This document shows, one piece after another, positions 1 to 9,475 of a DNA stretch of 37,712 bases. The notes under the pieces are model-generated. The model saw only the letters and a program-made list of their open reading frames with translations, made no database searches and had not been told where the DNA came from. Position 1 is the stretch's first letter; each line of letters opens with the position of its first letter. The position numbers and the translations under genes were made by a program. This DNA comes from Tritrichomonas foetus (lineage: Eukaryota; Parabasalia; Tritrichomonadida; Tritrichomonadidae), in assembly GCA_001839685.1 (NCBI GenBank), contig MLAK01001031.1, forward strand, positions 1-37,712, given 5' to 3'.

Positions 1-650
1 CAAAATGATATAAATATTCTTACATCATAAATTATTTATCAAATGGAAAAGCGAAAAATGTTAAATGAACCCTATTCGAAAATTTATTGAAAAATGCGAA
101 TTTTCATTGATTTTTTTCTCATTGGATTTTCGACCGTTTATTTACATTAACATCAAATGACCGGCCAAATTGACCGGTTAGGACGATAGAATTACTTGGC
201 CGGTCAACGGTCAACAACACTAAAGGCCACAGTTCTTTTCGGCACAAAGATGGAACATTTGTTGACAATGAATAATACTAGTTTGAATCGCGTATGTTTT
301 CGAAAAAAGTTTCACTTTTTCTATGATATACTCAAAAAAAGGGAATCTTTGAATGTATTGATCGTAAACATTGAAATTTCTTGACATATATCATTGTATT
401 ATATCTTTCTGGTTTTGTTTTTATATGATTTTATTTTGATACTTTAAATTTAATATATATATTTTAATATATAATAGACGAATTATTTCGCTATTCATTA
501 AATTTCTCAAGAAATGTCAGTTTTGATATAGATTTTAAATTCAAATAATTGAATCATTTCTAAAAACATAAAAATGGGTTGATAGGTTTGAAGTCAAACA
601 TTCAAAAAGTATCATCGTTTAAAATAATTCTGAGTATATATGATTCAAAA
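1..650. other. 5' intergenic region with GC-rich inverted-repeat cluster
   Basis: No convincing gene is seen. One open stretch around 196-384 starts at TTG and resembles no family. Most of the region is A+T rich, but 158-215 is a G+C-rich island of repeated GACCGG/GGTCAA elements, described separately. A TCATTTCT motif at 554-561 matches the trichomonad initiator consensus (TCA, pyrimidine, A/T) but lies about 95 bases upstream of the chosen start at 651. An ATG at 574 just after this motif meets TGA after one more codon. Confidence 0.5.
158..215. repeat. GC-rich inverted repeat with tandem GGTCAAC
   Basis: TGACCGGCCAA at 158-168 is perfectly inverted as TTGGCCGGTCA at 196-206. Between them lies a further TTGACCGG (170-177), and GGTCAAC is tandemly doubled at 202-215. 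The cluster stands out from the A+T-rich surroundings. It could form a hairpin, be a cluster of protein-binding half-sites, or be the remnant of a mobile-element end. The function is unknown. Confidence 0.6.
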
Positions 651-1967
651 ATGTATGGATGGGGCGCAAGTCCCTTCCAAAATAGCATCATGAAATTACT
701 TGCAGATCCGAATGCCAAACTCGAAGCGGTGCTGATGGACCGACTATTCAACAATACCTTTCGAACAGAAAATCAAACACTTATCAATTTTTTAGTTCGC
801 GACGATAATCTTTCAAGAATGCTTGATTACATACTCACAGACGCAATGTCCAAGGAACCAGACGCAAGAAAAATTCTGTTTTTGTGCCTGAATGTTTTGA
901 CATCAGAATCCGAGAAATTTGGTGAAAAACTTGCAGAGAGCCAGATTTATATTTCAAGATTGAACAATTTCAAAGGTACACAGTATGTCAAAAATCCTAT
1001 TTATTGTGGATATTATGCCAACTTGGTAGAATCACTTGCAAAAGTCACAAATGGAGAAGTTCTTGGTTCTAAAATGAAATATCTTGGTGGATTTTTAATA
1101 AAAAATCTTCATTTTTTGGGATTAAGACAACTTTTTATCCGGCTGGTGATAAATTTTGGCGTTCCATTTAAAGTGTCTTCTGGAATGATGAAACTAATGA
1201 CAGATCAACTTCATGATCAAAAACTATCAATATATGTTGCATTTACGATTAATGACATTATCGACTTGGAACTGGACAATTGTCAACTTTTTCAATCTCC
1301 TGATGTTTTTGATACCATAATGAAAACAGCAATTGAAAATTACACGAAGACTCCAATTTTATCATCAACTTTGTTAAAAGCTGCAATTAAAATTTTGAAG
1401 AATTCTGATAATATTCAAAAAGAAAATATTCTCAAATATGAAAACTTAATTGATTTTAATGGTCCTGTTAATTGTGCAACGGCAAGTTTGTTGACATTAT
1501 TTCCTCATAATGTGACTAAATTCATCGATCGATTTTTATTATCAGAATTACCAACAATTTTTAATGAGAAAGTTACAAGTATTATAAACAAAATGACTAT
1601 TGATGAACTTCAACAATTATCAACTTCTTTGCATCTATCAAGTTTATTTTCCGAGAATTTCAAAAATTATAAAAATGGAAAAATAAATGGTCACTTTCTT
1701 TCATTGGCACGTACTTTTGCCGATAAAGGAATTTGCTGTTGTGAAGAACATAATGATGTTTGGGCAAGATTTGTAAATAACAAAATGGCCAAACAATATC
1801 GAAAAACAATGATGGAATACGGAGGACACATCACTGAAGAATCTAAAAACATTCAACGAGATTTATTTGTATCAATGGATGACTTGTACGCAGCATCAAT
1901 GAATTTATCAAGTATTCTCGTTGAAGAAGAAGAGGAAGAAGAAAATGAAAATGAAAATGAAAAATGA
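651..1967 (+). CDS. SAPS-domain protein (PP6/SIT4 phosphatase regulatory subunit-like)
   Basis: Encodes 438 residues from the first in-frame ATG at 651; the frame is open further upstream but has no earlier ATG. The N-terminus has a short aromatic start (MYGWG) followed by an acidic helix. The segment FRTENQTLINFLVRDDNL comes next and resembles the opening of SAPS proteins (MFWKF..., QE.K..N.KL..FL). The rest is helical, as in HEAT-like SAPS repeats, and ends in a run of Glu/Asn. Family members bind SIT4/PP6-type catalytic subunits and direct phosphatase activity in the cytoplasm. It is shorter than human PPP6R proteins (about 800-900 residues), having little beyond the SAPS core. Similarity is by eye and moderate; another HEAT-type helical protein remains possible. 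Confidence 0.55.
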   Translation: MYGWGASPFQNSIMKLLADPNAKLEAVLMDRLFNNTFRTENQTLINFLVRDDNLSRMLDYILTDAMSKEPDARKILFLCLNVLTSESEKFGEKLAESQIYISRLNNFKGTQYVKNPIYCGYYANLVESLAKVTNGEVLGSKMKYLGGFLIKNLHFLGLRQLFIRLVINFGVPFKVSSGMMKLMTDQLHDQKLSIYVAFTINDIIDLELDNCQLFQSPDVFDTIMKTAIENYTKTPILSSTLLKAAIKILKNSDNIQKENILKYENLIDFNGPVNCATASLLTLFPHNVTKFIDRFLLSELPTIFNEKVTSIINKMTIDELQQLSTSLHLSSLFSENFKNYKNGKINGHFLSLARTFADKGICCCEEHNDVWARFVNNKMAKQYRKTMMEYGGHITEESKNIQRDLFVSMDDLYAASMNLSSILVEEEEEEENENENEK

Positions 1968-3574
1968 TCAAATTTTGTTTTGAATGTTTTGTTGTTTTAA
2001 AAATATAAACAATTGTTTGAGTTTAGGAAATTATTTTCTTATATGTTTGAGTAGAATAGAAAATATTCATAGCAATCATAACTATTATGTTCACCCATTT
2101 ATCATTTACTTCTTTCTATTTTATGAACCAATTTGTCTCCATTTTTCTATGAATAATTTTCATGAATACACTTCATAATAAATATTTATCAATTCTATGA
2201 GTGAGTTAAAAACTCTTCGAAATAAGATGGCCCTGTGAATATTAGGCAACATGTTCGAATTATTTATACCATATATAAATAAGAATGAATTGAAGGAAAA
2301 TAATAATAATTCTTGGTAACGAGAAAATAAGCTTATATCTCGAATTCATCAAAATAAAAGCTTGAATAAATGTATGTAGAGGGAAAATTGATAATTGGAG
2401 AAAGTAGAACAAACTTTTCATGTATGAATAAAAATGCTATTTCGCATACTTCTAAATCATCTAGCCACATAAATTTAGAATTAGTTCACTATTTAATACA
2501 TATTGAAACATTTTTTATGCAGTTTAAGACTTATGGAAATTATATATTCATTTTTCAGAATTGTGTATAAGATTCATTATCATGAATACAATGAAAGCAT
2601 CATATATACAAATATAAAAATTGAGAAATCTTAGTTTTTATTGTTATTTAGTTCATGAAATATTCCATTGAATGATTGTTCACTTAATCGAGGTGAAAAA
2701 TATATTATATTTATTAATTGTTAACCATTAAATGATGAAAAGGTAATCATTCCAGGAATTTAGTTCAACTATTTTGTGAAACATTTGATAAGCAGATGAA
2801 ACTTTGCCATCATCATTAATATTGTGAAAATTTTTTTTCTTAGTATAAAATATAATCAATCATCTCCTCATCAGTTGTCATTGTATATCTTATTCGGAAT
2901 TCCATTTTCCTTTTCAAATTTCGAAACAGATTGGAAATTTCAATTCATTCAATATGGATAAGATTGATAACTGTTTTCAATATTTTCAAAATGAAATTAA
3001 TTGATTTCTTTGAAAAAATTATTATAAATCATTTCTCTTGATTTATTTCATCTGAAAAGATTCCAAATAATTTAAACAGAAATATTTCTCTTTGGTTTGA
3101 GTACATCCCTAAAAATGGAACAAAATATTATAATATATCTATGTTTTCATTTGATCCTTTAGAAAAAAGTGAGGTTCATTGACAATTATGATGATTTTAT
3201 ATTGCATAAAATTTGATGGCATTTACATAAATTTTAACTGTTCTCAGTAATTTTGAAAAGAAATGAATTTCAATGATGAATATTTGGGAATATATTACTT
3301 TCAATATATATTTTTGTTAATCAATATTTTGTAAACCATGAATAAAATCCACTAAATAATATATTTATTGACATAGGAAGGGTTATAGATTTGAATGCAT
3401 TCCGGATATTGAATTATCCAGAAAATTTTGACCTCGCAATCTTAAATAAATTATTGAAAATAATTTCAGAAATTTTCAATATATGTGAAAAATTCAAAAA
3501 GAAATAAAATGATGGAAAATATTGAAAAATTGATTCAATCAATTCAATAAGAAATTATTGCAAAATATAAAAGA
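1968..3574. other. Long A+T-rich intergenic region without a convincing gene
   Basis: About 1.6 kb separate the SAPS-like gene from the hydrogenase. Short open stretches near 1984-2178 and 2370-2570 show low-complexity Phe/Ile/Asn composition expected from A+T-rich DNA and no family features. A possible decayed gene fragment lies at 2954-3182: an initiator-like TCATTC at 2945-2950, an ATG at 2954 closing after 16 residues, then further protein-like sequence in another frame broken by one stop. I do not see RNA genes here. Confidence 0.5.
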
Positions 3575-5152
3575 ATGAGCCAAAATGTGAATGTAACAAT
3601 AAATGGAAAAAGCTATTCTTTCCCTCAAGGCTATACAATTTTACAAGCTTGTAAGGAATCCAATGTTTACATACCAACTTTATGTTATCATCCCGATTTA
3701 CCAGAGGCCGGCAAATGTGGACTTTGCGTTGTTATGATAAACGAGACGGCCTATGCATACGCCTGTGTACAGAAAATAGCGCCCAATATGCACATTGATA
3801 CAGTATCGCCTGAAGTATTTGCCAAAGCACGAATTGCTCTCAATAATTTCATCGATTTGTATTCAATTCCTGAATCAAAAGATATCGAAGACATTTGCAA
3901 ATATTTAAATCCAAAAAACACAATTCGCAATAGAAATGCTGATCATTCAATTTCTGTCATGTTTAATCCAAGTGAATGTATAAACTGTGATAGATGCACG
4001 CGCGCATGTTCAGATGTTCAAAACATTGGGGCTTTGAATGAGCTCCATCCAAATTTGCGAACCAATGAGTGCATCAGCTGTGGACTATGCATAATGGTAT
4101 GTCCAACACGAGCACTTGAAGAAGTTTCTTCAATTCCTCAAATCTATAGAGCTTTGGCTAAACGGAAAACATTAATTTTACAAATTGCTCCTTCTGTTCG
4201 AGTTTCTTTAGGTGAACTTTTTGGGAACCCTCCTGGAACAGTTGTAACCGGGAAAATTATAGCTGCTGCTCGGCAGCTTGGTTTTTCTTATGTTTTTGAT
4301 ACAAACTTTGGAGCTGATATGACAATCGTTGAAGAAGGACAAGAATTTTTGAAAAGATTTGAAAAAAAAGTTAGACTTCCTCAATTTACAAGTTGTTGTC
4401 CTGCTTGGGTAAATTTCGTAGAAAAATTACATCCAGAATTAATACCACATTTATCTTCAACAAAATCACCTCATATGATTGTTGGAACACTTGTGAAAAC
4501 TTATTTTGCTTCTATTAAAATGATTGATCCAGATGATATTTTCTTGGTATCATTGATGCCTTGTGTTGCGAAAAAAGATGAGATTGCGAGAATGCAACAT
4601 GCTGATAAAGTTGACGCAGTTATTACTACACGAGAATTTGCAAAAATGATTCAAGAGTTTGAGATTTCGTTTAATACATTAAAAGATTCTGATTTCGATA
4701 AAATGATGGGGTCTTCAAGTGGTGGTGGTAATATTTTTGGTGTCACTGGTGGTGTTACAGAATCTTGTTTAAGGTACTTATATCAAGAAATTACACATAC
4801 TCCTCTCCGAAATCTTGAATTTAAACAACTACAAGGCTTGAAAGCAATTCGTGAAGCAACAATCAAAATTGGCGATAATAATATAAAAGTTGCAGTTTGT
4901 AGTGGAATTGCAGCTGCTCGTGAATTCATTGAAAGTGAAGACTATAAAAAATATCATTTTATCGAAGTTATGGCTTGTCCTGGTGGTTGTGCTTTTGGAG
5001 GAGGTCAACCAAAGTATTCATCACGCACAAAAGCACTAAATAGAATTCAAGCGATTAGGAATTTTGATGCAAATAAAGAAATTAAAGTTTGTTCTGATAA
5101 TCCTGAAGTTAAAGATGTTTATGAAAATTTTTTGATTTCTCCTGGAAGTTGA
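3575..5152 (+). CDS. [FeFe]-hydrogenase, N-terminal part of an apparent hydrogenase-reductase fusion
   Basis: 525 residues. It catalyses reversible proton reduction to H2 with ferredoxin-type electron donors. Seen in order: an N-terminal [2Fe-2S] domain (Cys37, 48, 51, 64), two [4Fe-4S] ferredoxin motifs (Cys135/138/141/145 and Cys166/169/172/176), then the H-cluster domain. Its signatures are TSCCPAW (272-278), MPCVAKKDE (328-336) and MACPGGCAFGGGQP (466-479). The His-Cys3 cluster site of long clostridial-type enzymes appears lost: the only Cys between residues 64 and 135 is Cys108. No obvious hydrogenosomal presequence is seen. The frame stops at a TGA inside the conserved C-terminal stretch (PGS-stop-KA...LHTHF) and the same frame continues into a flavodoxin/reductase module. 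The truncated protein keeps all H-cluster ligands. Confidence 0.95.
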   Translation: MSQNVNVTINGKSYSFPQGYTILQACKESNVYIPTLCYHPDLPEAGKCGLCVVMINETAYAYACVQKIAPNMHIDTVSPEVFAKARIALNNFIDLYSIPESKDIEDICKYLNPKNTIRNRNADHSISVMFNPSECINCDRCTRACSDVQNIGALNELHPNLRTNECISCGLCIMVCPTRALEEVSSIPQIYRALAKRKTLILQIAPSVRVSLGELFGNPPGTVVTGKIIAAARQLGFSYVFDTNFGADMTIVEEGQEFLKRFEKKVRLPQFTSCCPAWVNFVEKLHPELIPHLSSTKSPHMIVGTLVKTYFASIKMIDPDDIFLVSLMPCVAKKDEIARMQHADKVDAVITTREFAKMIQEFEISFNTLKDSDFDKMMGSSSGGGNIFGVTGGVTESCLRYLYQEITHTPLRNLEFKQLQGLKAIREATIKIGDNNIKVAVCSGIAAAREFIESEDYKKYHFIEVMACPGGCAFGGGQPKYSSRTKALNRIQAIRNFDANKEIKVCSDNPEVKDVYENFLISPGS

Positions 5153-5209
5153 AAAGCCAGAGTCCATCTTCATACACATTTTGAACCACATGAAACTGCA
5201 TTTTTAGCA
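5150..5209 (+). other. Single in-frame TGA and read-through linker joining hydrogenase to reductase module
   Basis: TGA at 5150-5152 is the only stop between the hydrogenase and the downstream module, which is in the same frame. The 19 codons after it encode KARVHLHTHFEPHETAFLA. This resembles the conserved extreme C-terminus of [FeFe]-hydrogenases (PG..KAH..LHTHY-like), so the stop falls inside the hydrogenase's own last motif. Interpretations are a recent nonsense mutation, stop-codon read-through, or a base-call error. TGA is used as an ordinary terminator elsewhere here (for example 6857-6859), which argues against codon reassignment. Confidence 0.85.
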
Positions 5210-6859
5210 ATGAAAAAACGAATGGAATCAATGCCAATTGTTGCATTTGGTACATCGACTGGAAATTCTAAAAGATTAGCTCGTATTACTGCTGAATTCA
5301 TGGGAACCATATCTGTTCCAATAAATTCATTGAGTATAAAATCGTTAATGAAGCATAAAATGGTGATTTTCATTTTAAGTACAATTGGAGAAGGTGAATT
5401 TCCGGCAAATGCTCGAAAATTTGTTGCTTCACTTCAAGATTCAATGGAACCTTTAGATGATGTAAAATTTGCTGTTCTCGGTTTAGGATCAAAAGACTTT
5501 AAGCATTTTTGTGTGGCTGGAATACAATTATCTGAAATGATGGAACAACATTTAGCTCATCAAATTATTCCATTTCAGCCAATTGATACTCATACAGCGG
5601 ATCATGGTGAATCTGAATTTGAACAATGGGCCCATAAATTATGTTCAGCATTAAGACTTAAATCTCCAACAATTGGAATTCAACGACTTTTTTCACTCAC
5701 CAAAATTAATGATGATTCTGTTTCATCAAGTATGATTCGACCAAATGGATTCATAATTGCTTCATTAATATCTACAACTAAATTAACAAGTGATAATTGT
5801 TTAAGAGATATGAGACTCTATAAAATTAAACTTCCTAAAGGTGTTCATTTTTCAGTGGGAGAATATTTATCAATTCTCCCACAAAACCCTCCACAAATTG
5901 TTGATAAAGTAATAGATATTCTGAAATTTGATCCAAATGAAGCTTACAGAGTCATGCTGAACGATACAAGTGTAGAAACATATGTAACTGAAAGAGTATC
6001 AGTTAGACAACTTTTCTTACAATATTTAGACCTTTGTTGTCCACCTAGTCGATCATTAATGAGAGCATTTTTAGAAGTTGCGAATGATGAAGGTAAAGAA
6101 ATCATTACAGAATTACTTGATGTTTCAAAAAGTGAAAAATTAAACAAATATATTGAAGATACTAATTCTGCTGAATTCATTGAAGAGTTTTCTAAATATG
6201 GAATTCCATCTATCGATTTAATAATGTCGAGTATAAAACATGTAAAGCCTCGTTTATATACAATAGCATCATCGCCTGACCACAATAATAGCTATTTAGA
6301 AATTGTTGTCACTCAACAACGATTTGGGAAAGATTTCAAACGTGAAGGATTATGTTCTACATATTTAATGAATCCCAACTTAAAGAAGATTGCTGTTACC
6401 CTTGAGCCTGGAGCCGTTACACCTCCAGAGGACAGAAAGGCTCCAGTTATCATTGTTTGTTTGGGAAGAGGACTTTCAGCTGCATTGGGATTAATCCGGA
6501 ATCGAAATGAGGGCGATGGCGATGCTTTGGTATTGTTTGGTGGAAAAAATGAAAATGATTACATAAAAGTTGTTGAAATGCTAAGAGAATATAAAAATAA
6601 TGGAATAATTACAGATTTACTGTTTGCTTGGTCAGACGAGAAAAAACACATACAAGATGTAATGAAAGAGAATAAATCACTACTTGGAAAATATTGGCTT
6701 GATGAAATGGCTTCTTTCTACTATAGTGGACATCCTGGATCTATTCCAAACCAACTCAAGGAAATAATGCTTGATGTTTGCATAAAAGAGCATGGATTGA
6801 GTATGGAAGAAGCCATGGCGGTAAATAACAGGCACCCGTTCATAATAGAAGCTTATTGA
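5210..6859 (+). CDS. Flavodoxin-FAD/NAD(P)H reductase module (CPR-like), C-terminal part of hydrogenase fusion
   Basis: 549 residues if started at the ATG at 5210, though it probably descends from the C-terminal half of the preceding hydrogenase. It would pass electrons between NAD(P)H and the hydrogenase iron-sulfur chain through FAD and FMN. Visible features are the flavodoxin FMN loop GTSTGNS (14-20), STIGEGEFP, GLGSKDFKHF, the FAD motif RLYTIASS (348-355) and GLCSTYL (380-386). The nicotinamide half is degenerate. The usual GTGxAP reads GRGLSA from residue 419, and the CGD/CGG-type motif reads SGHPGS from 506. The C-terminal Tyr fits the aromatic end of the family. Similar fusions are known to me in trichomonads, and the CPR module is also fused to PFO in pyruvate:NADP oxidoreductase. 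Independent expression is possible: TCATA at 5170-5174 resembles an initiator but lies in the LHTHF coding stretch. Confidence 0.88.
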   Translation: MKKRMESMPIVAFGTSTGNSKRLARITAEFMGTISVPINSLSIKSLMKHKMVIFILSTIGEGEFPANARKFVASLQDSMEPLDDVKFAVLGLGSKDFKHFCVAGIQLSEMMEQHLAHQIIPFQPIDTHTADHGESEFEQWAHKLCSALRLKSPTIGIQRLFSLTKINDDSVSSSMIRPNGFIIASLISTTKLTSDNCLRDMRLYKIKLPKGVHFSVGEYLSILPQNPPQIVDKVIDILKFDPNEAYRVMLNDTSVETYVTERVSVRQLFLQYLDLCCPPSRSLMRAFLEVANDEGKEIITELLDVSKSEKLNKYIEDTNSAEFIEEFSKYGIPSIDLIMSSIKHVKPRLYTIASSPDHNNSYLEIVVTQQRFGKDFKREGLCSTYLMNPNLKKIAVTLEPGAVTPPEDRKAPVIIVCLGRGLSAALGLIRNRNEGDGDALVLFGGKNENDYIKVVEMLREYKNNGIITDLLFAWSDEKKHIQDVMKENKSLLGKYWLDEMASFYYSGHPGSIPNQLKEIMLDVCIKEHGLSMEEAMAVNNRHPFIIEAY

Positions 6860-7113
6860 TGTTTCTTCTGTAATCTAGTAACATTTTGTTTTTTATTTAT
6901 AGTAAATAATTAGATAAATAATGATAAAGCTTAGTTATATATTTATAAATCAAACCAAAAAAGATATTATAATTATTGAAGTAAGAATTGAAATATTATA
7001 GAAATAATAAAATTGATTAAATCTACTTTAGTAGTAGGTTTAAAACAGATTTATAAAGAAAATATTGATGAAAATGTTAAAATTGAAGAGAAAAAAGAGG
7101 AAAAGAAAAATTT
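6860..7113. other. Spacer between reductase module and tRNA
   Basis: A+T-rich spacer with no gene seen. On the minus strand, the run of five T at 7110-7106 just after the tRNA 3' end is a suitable RNA polymerase III terminator. Confidence 0.5.
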
Positions 7114-7187
7114 AGCCTCCGGCGGGACTCGAACCCGCAACCCCAAGATTAAGAGTCTTATGCTCTAGCCGGTTGAGCTACGAAGGC
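7114..7187 (-). tRNA. tRNA-Lys (anticodon CUU)
   Basis: On the minus strand the sequence folds as a full cloverleaf. Acceptor GCCTTCG (7187-7181) pairs with CGGAGGC (7121-7115) with one G-U. The anticodon stem TAAGA/TCTTG encloses the loop CTCTTAA with anticodon CTT at 7153-7151. The T arm is GCGGG-TTCGAGT-CCCGC. Internal promoters match consensus: A box TAGCTCAACCGG and B box GGTTCGAGTCC. No intron is present and CCA is not encoded. The discriminator position would be U (7114). A T5 run follows at once as a polymerase III terminator. Confidence 0.97.
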
Positions 7188-7427
7188 TTTCAGTTCAGAA
7201 ATTCTTCGCCAAAATCAGATAAAAATTTCACCTAATCTTCAATCAACAATTTCAATTTAAGTTTCCCCATTGTGTTCTAATGAAAACGAAATTCCAGAGG
7301 ATTCTTATATAATGATTCTTTCGAATATGTTTTACAATTGTTCCAGTTATGATATGATGATTCAAATAAAATGATAAAATAGTTAGTTGATAAATAGATA
7401 AAAGCATATTTTTTTTAATAAAAAAAA

Positions 7428-8906
7428 TTATTCATGTTGATTTGATACATTTGGATGGCGATTTTCAAGGCTCTTTCTTGTTGTTCCTTTCTTTGGATTT
7501 GCAGCAATATTAGCAAGTGCAGAAATGTGACTCGTTCTTCGCGAGGTCAGACTCTTCTTGCGGTTTAGTCCTTTAGCTTTTTGAAGTTCAACATCACTCA
7601 ACTTGATATGTTCAAGTTCTTGAATATATTCTCGTCCATCCCAAAGGAAATCTGCTTCTTTACGTGTCTGGTATTCAATGAGTAATACAAGCAACTTCTT
7701 TTCAATTCTTGGAAGAAGTGATTTAATACGACGACGTGATTGCTCATCTTTAGCTGCTTTCTTTTGATCAATTTGTTTCTTCTTCTTCAAAGCTAATTCC
7801 ATTTTCCTAGCAGATTCATTAAGTTCTTGTGTTTCTTTAAGAAGTTCTTCTCTTTGTTGGATTGAATCAATGATTGGTTTAACTTCATTGAATTCTTTAG
7901 TAAGAATTTCAAATCTTTGATCAAGTAAATCATAAACTTCATTTAAGTTCTTACCTTCAATTGGAATTTCAACAATTTGGTCGCCAGTCATGTGAAGTTC
8001 TGCTTCAAGATTTTTGATGTCAACTTTTTGTTGTTCAACAATTTCTGGAAGCTTTTCTTCACGTTGTTCCTTCAATCTAGAAATTTCTTCATCGTATGCC
8101 TTAACAACAGAATCACTAACAGTTGTGAATGAATTAATGAAACGGTTTCTTTCTGCTTGCGTAATGTGAAAGATGTTCCATAGCTTGTTAAGTATTGCTA
8201 TTCTTGAAGAAATCTCTGCATCTCTGACTTCTTTCTTTTTGTGAAGTTCAGCTTGATGATCATTTGCTATCTTCAGGGCTTCATTTGTAATAAGTTTTTG
8301 AGTGAAAACAGAAATCACGTCTTCAGGAATTTCTAGTTCTAAACTAGCCGATAGTGCGTTTGTTTCTTTGTTGAGTTTCTCAAGAATGTTTTCACGGTTT
8401 TTAACTTCATTTTTCAGAGCATTCAATTTTTGCTCAAATTTAGTAGCTCTTGCATCAGTGTAATCATCATCCCCAACTGTTGAAAAATCACCACGTTCCT
8501 TAATTTTTAAACGGTCGAACAACTCTGCACATTGTGAGTGAAGTGATACAAATTTATCAATAGTTGATTGGTTGGCATTTCGGAATGATGTGAACTTACT
8601 TTCAACATCTTCAAGTTGTTGCTTTAATGTTCCATCTTGCAAACCATTGATGACTTTGATGACTTCAGACTCAGGCTTTCCAAATGCATGCATTAATTTG
8701 ATGTAAGCTTGCTTTGTTTCTGTAATTTGGCTTTCCATTGAATTACGGGTGGTTTCAAGTGAGGTTTGATATGATTTGATTGCATTTAACAAAACTTCAT
8801 TGAGCTTTTCTTGTTCAGAGATTTGTGTTTCTTCGTCATAACCAATCTCCTTCCATATGGATACAATTGGTGTGGTGTCATATTGAGCTGCAACTTCGAG
8901 TGACAT
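7428..8906 (-). CDS. MAP65/ASE1/PRC1-family microtubule-associated protein
   Basis: 492 residues, mostly long alpha-helical coiled coil. Family members are dimeric rods that crosslink antiparallel microtubules in the spindle midzone or cortical arrays. Diagnostic stretches seen are an N-terminal segment with SIWKEIGYDE (16-25), the conserved central SRIAILNKLWNIF...ERNRF, EEKLPEIVEQ, and RIEKKLLVLLIEYQTRKEADFLWDG, which matches the spectrin-like microtubule-binding end. The C-terminal tail is basic and Ser/Thr-rich (RKKSLTSRRTSH...KKGTTRKS), as expected for a phosphoregulated tail. The length is close to the family norm (about 500-650). The start MSLEVAAQ fits, with TCAAAGTTTT about a dozen bases upstream resembling an initiator. 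Trichomonads have a closed extranuclear spindle and elaborate microtubule organelles; which one this protein serves is unknown. Confidence 0.82.
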   Translation of the reverse strand: MSLEVAAQYDTTPIVSIWKEIGYDEETQISEQEKLNEVLLNAIKSYQTSLETTRNSMESQITETKQAYIKLMHAFGKPESEVIKVINGLQDGTLKQQLEDVESKFTSFRNANQSTIDKFVSLHSQCAELFDRLKIKERGDFSTVGDDDYTDARATKFEQKLNALKNEVKNRENILEKLNKETNALSASLELEIPEDVISVFTQKLITNEALKIANDHQAELHKKKEVRDAEISSRIAILNKLWNIFHITQAERNRFINSFTTVSDSVVKAYDEEISRLKEQREEKLPEIVEQQKVDIKNLEAELHMTGDQIVEIPIEGKNLNEVYDLLDQRFEILTKEFNEVKPIIDSIQQREELLKETQELNESARKMELALKKKKQIDQKKAAKDEQSRRRIKSLLPRIEKKLLVLLIEYQTRKEADFLWDGREYIQELEHIKLSDVELQKAKGLNRKKSLTSRRTSHISALANIAANPKKGTTRKSLENRHPNVSNQHE

Positions 8907-9475
8907 TCGAAAACTTTGATATTATAAACGTACGGATTTTTATATCCAACTTTTTTTATAGAGATTATTCAAATCATTTTGAATTAATTGTGAGGAGAGA
9001 TATTCAGTCTTTACTTTGACTATGGTTTGTTTGATTTAGCGGTCGTTTGTCTTTTTTTATAATGAATATTTTGAGGATTTAAATGTTGTTATTGATTTGT
9101 TGTTTAGTTTATTTTGATTTAATTTTTCAATTCATGTTTCTTTTATTGGTATTATTTGTCAATTAAAATGTCGAATTTATCTTTACCAAGCACTATCCCA
9201 CGATAAGTGTAAATTTCGATTGGATTGAAGTCAAAATTGACTTGGTTAAGAAAAACTTCATCCAGCCAAGTAAAGACACAAAAAAATCACAATGAGCTTC
9301 AATAATGATGAACTTTTTATGAGTTTCATCAATTCAATATATATTCAAATTTGTTCAATTCCGACAAAATCAAGATTTTCATTCCTTCAAAAATTAAAAT
9401 AGTTTTTTGAGTGAACATATTGTTCAATACTTTATTTTAAAATCTAATTCGCACATCTTTCGAAAGTCTTTAACA
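8907..9475. other. Divergent intergenic region (MAP65-like / phosphatase)
   Basis: Shared upstream region of two divergent genes. It is A+T rich with no further gene. TCATTCCTT at 9379-9387 matches the initiator consensus on the plus strand but lies about 95 bases before the chosen ATG at 9476. Confidence 0.4.

Noticed and set aside
196..384. 62-residue open frame on the plus strand near the left edge
   Set aside because: Starts at TTG inside the GC-rich repeat cluster, shows no domain features, and becomes Phe/Ile/Lys-rich as expected from A+T-rich DNA.
574..582. ATG at 574 close to a good initiator as the start of the SAPS-like gene
   Set aside because: It meets a TGA after one more codon and is out of frame; the ATG at 651 gives the aromatic N-terminus expected for the family.
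5150..5152. TGA as a selenocysteine or reassigned codon
   Set aside because: The position is not a cysteine in the family, no SECIS-like structure was noticed, and TGA terminates other genes here.
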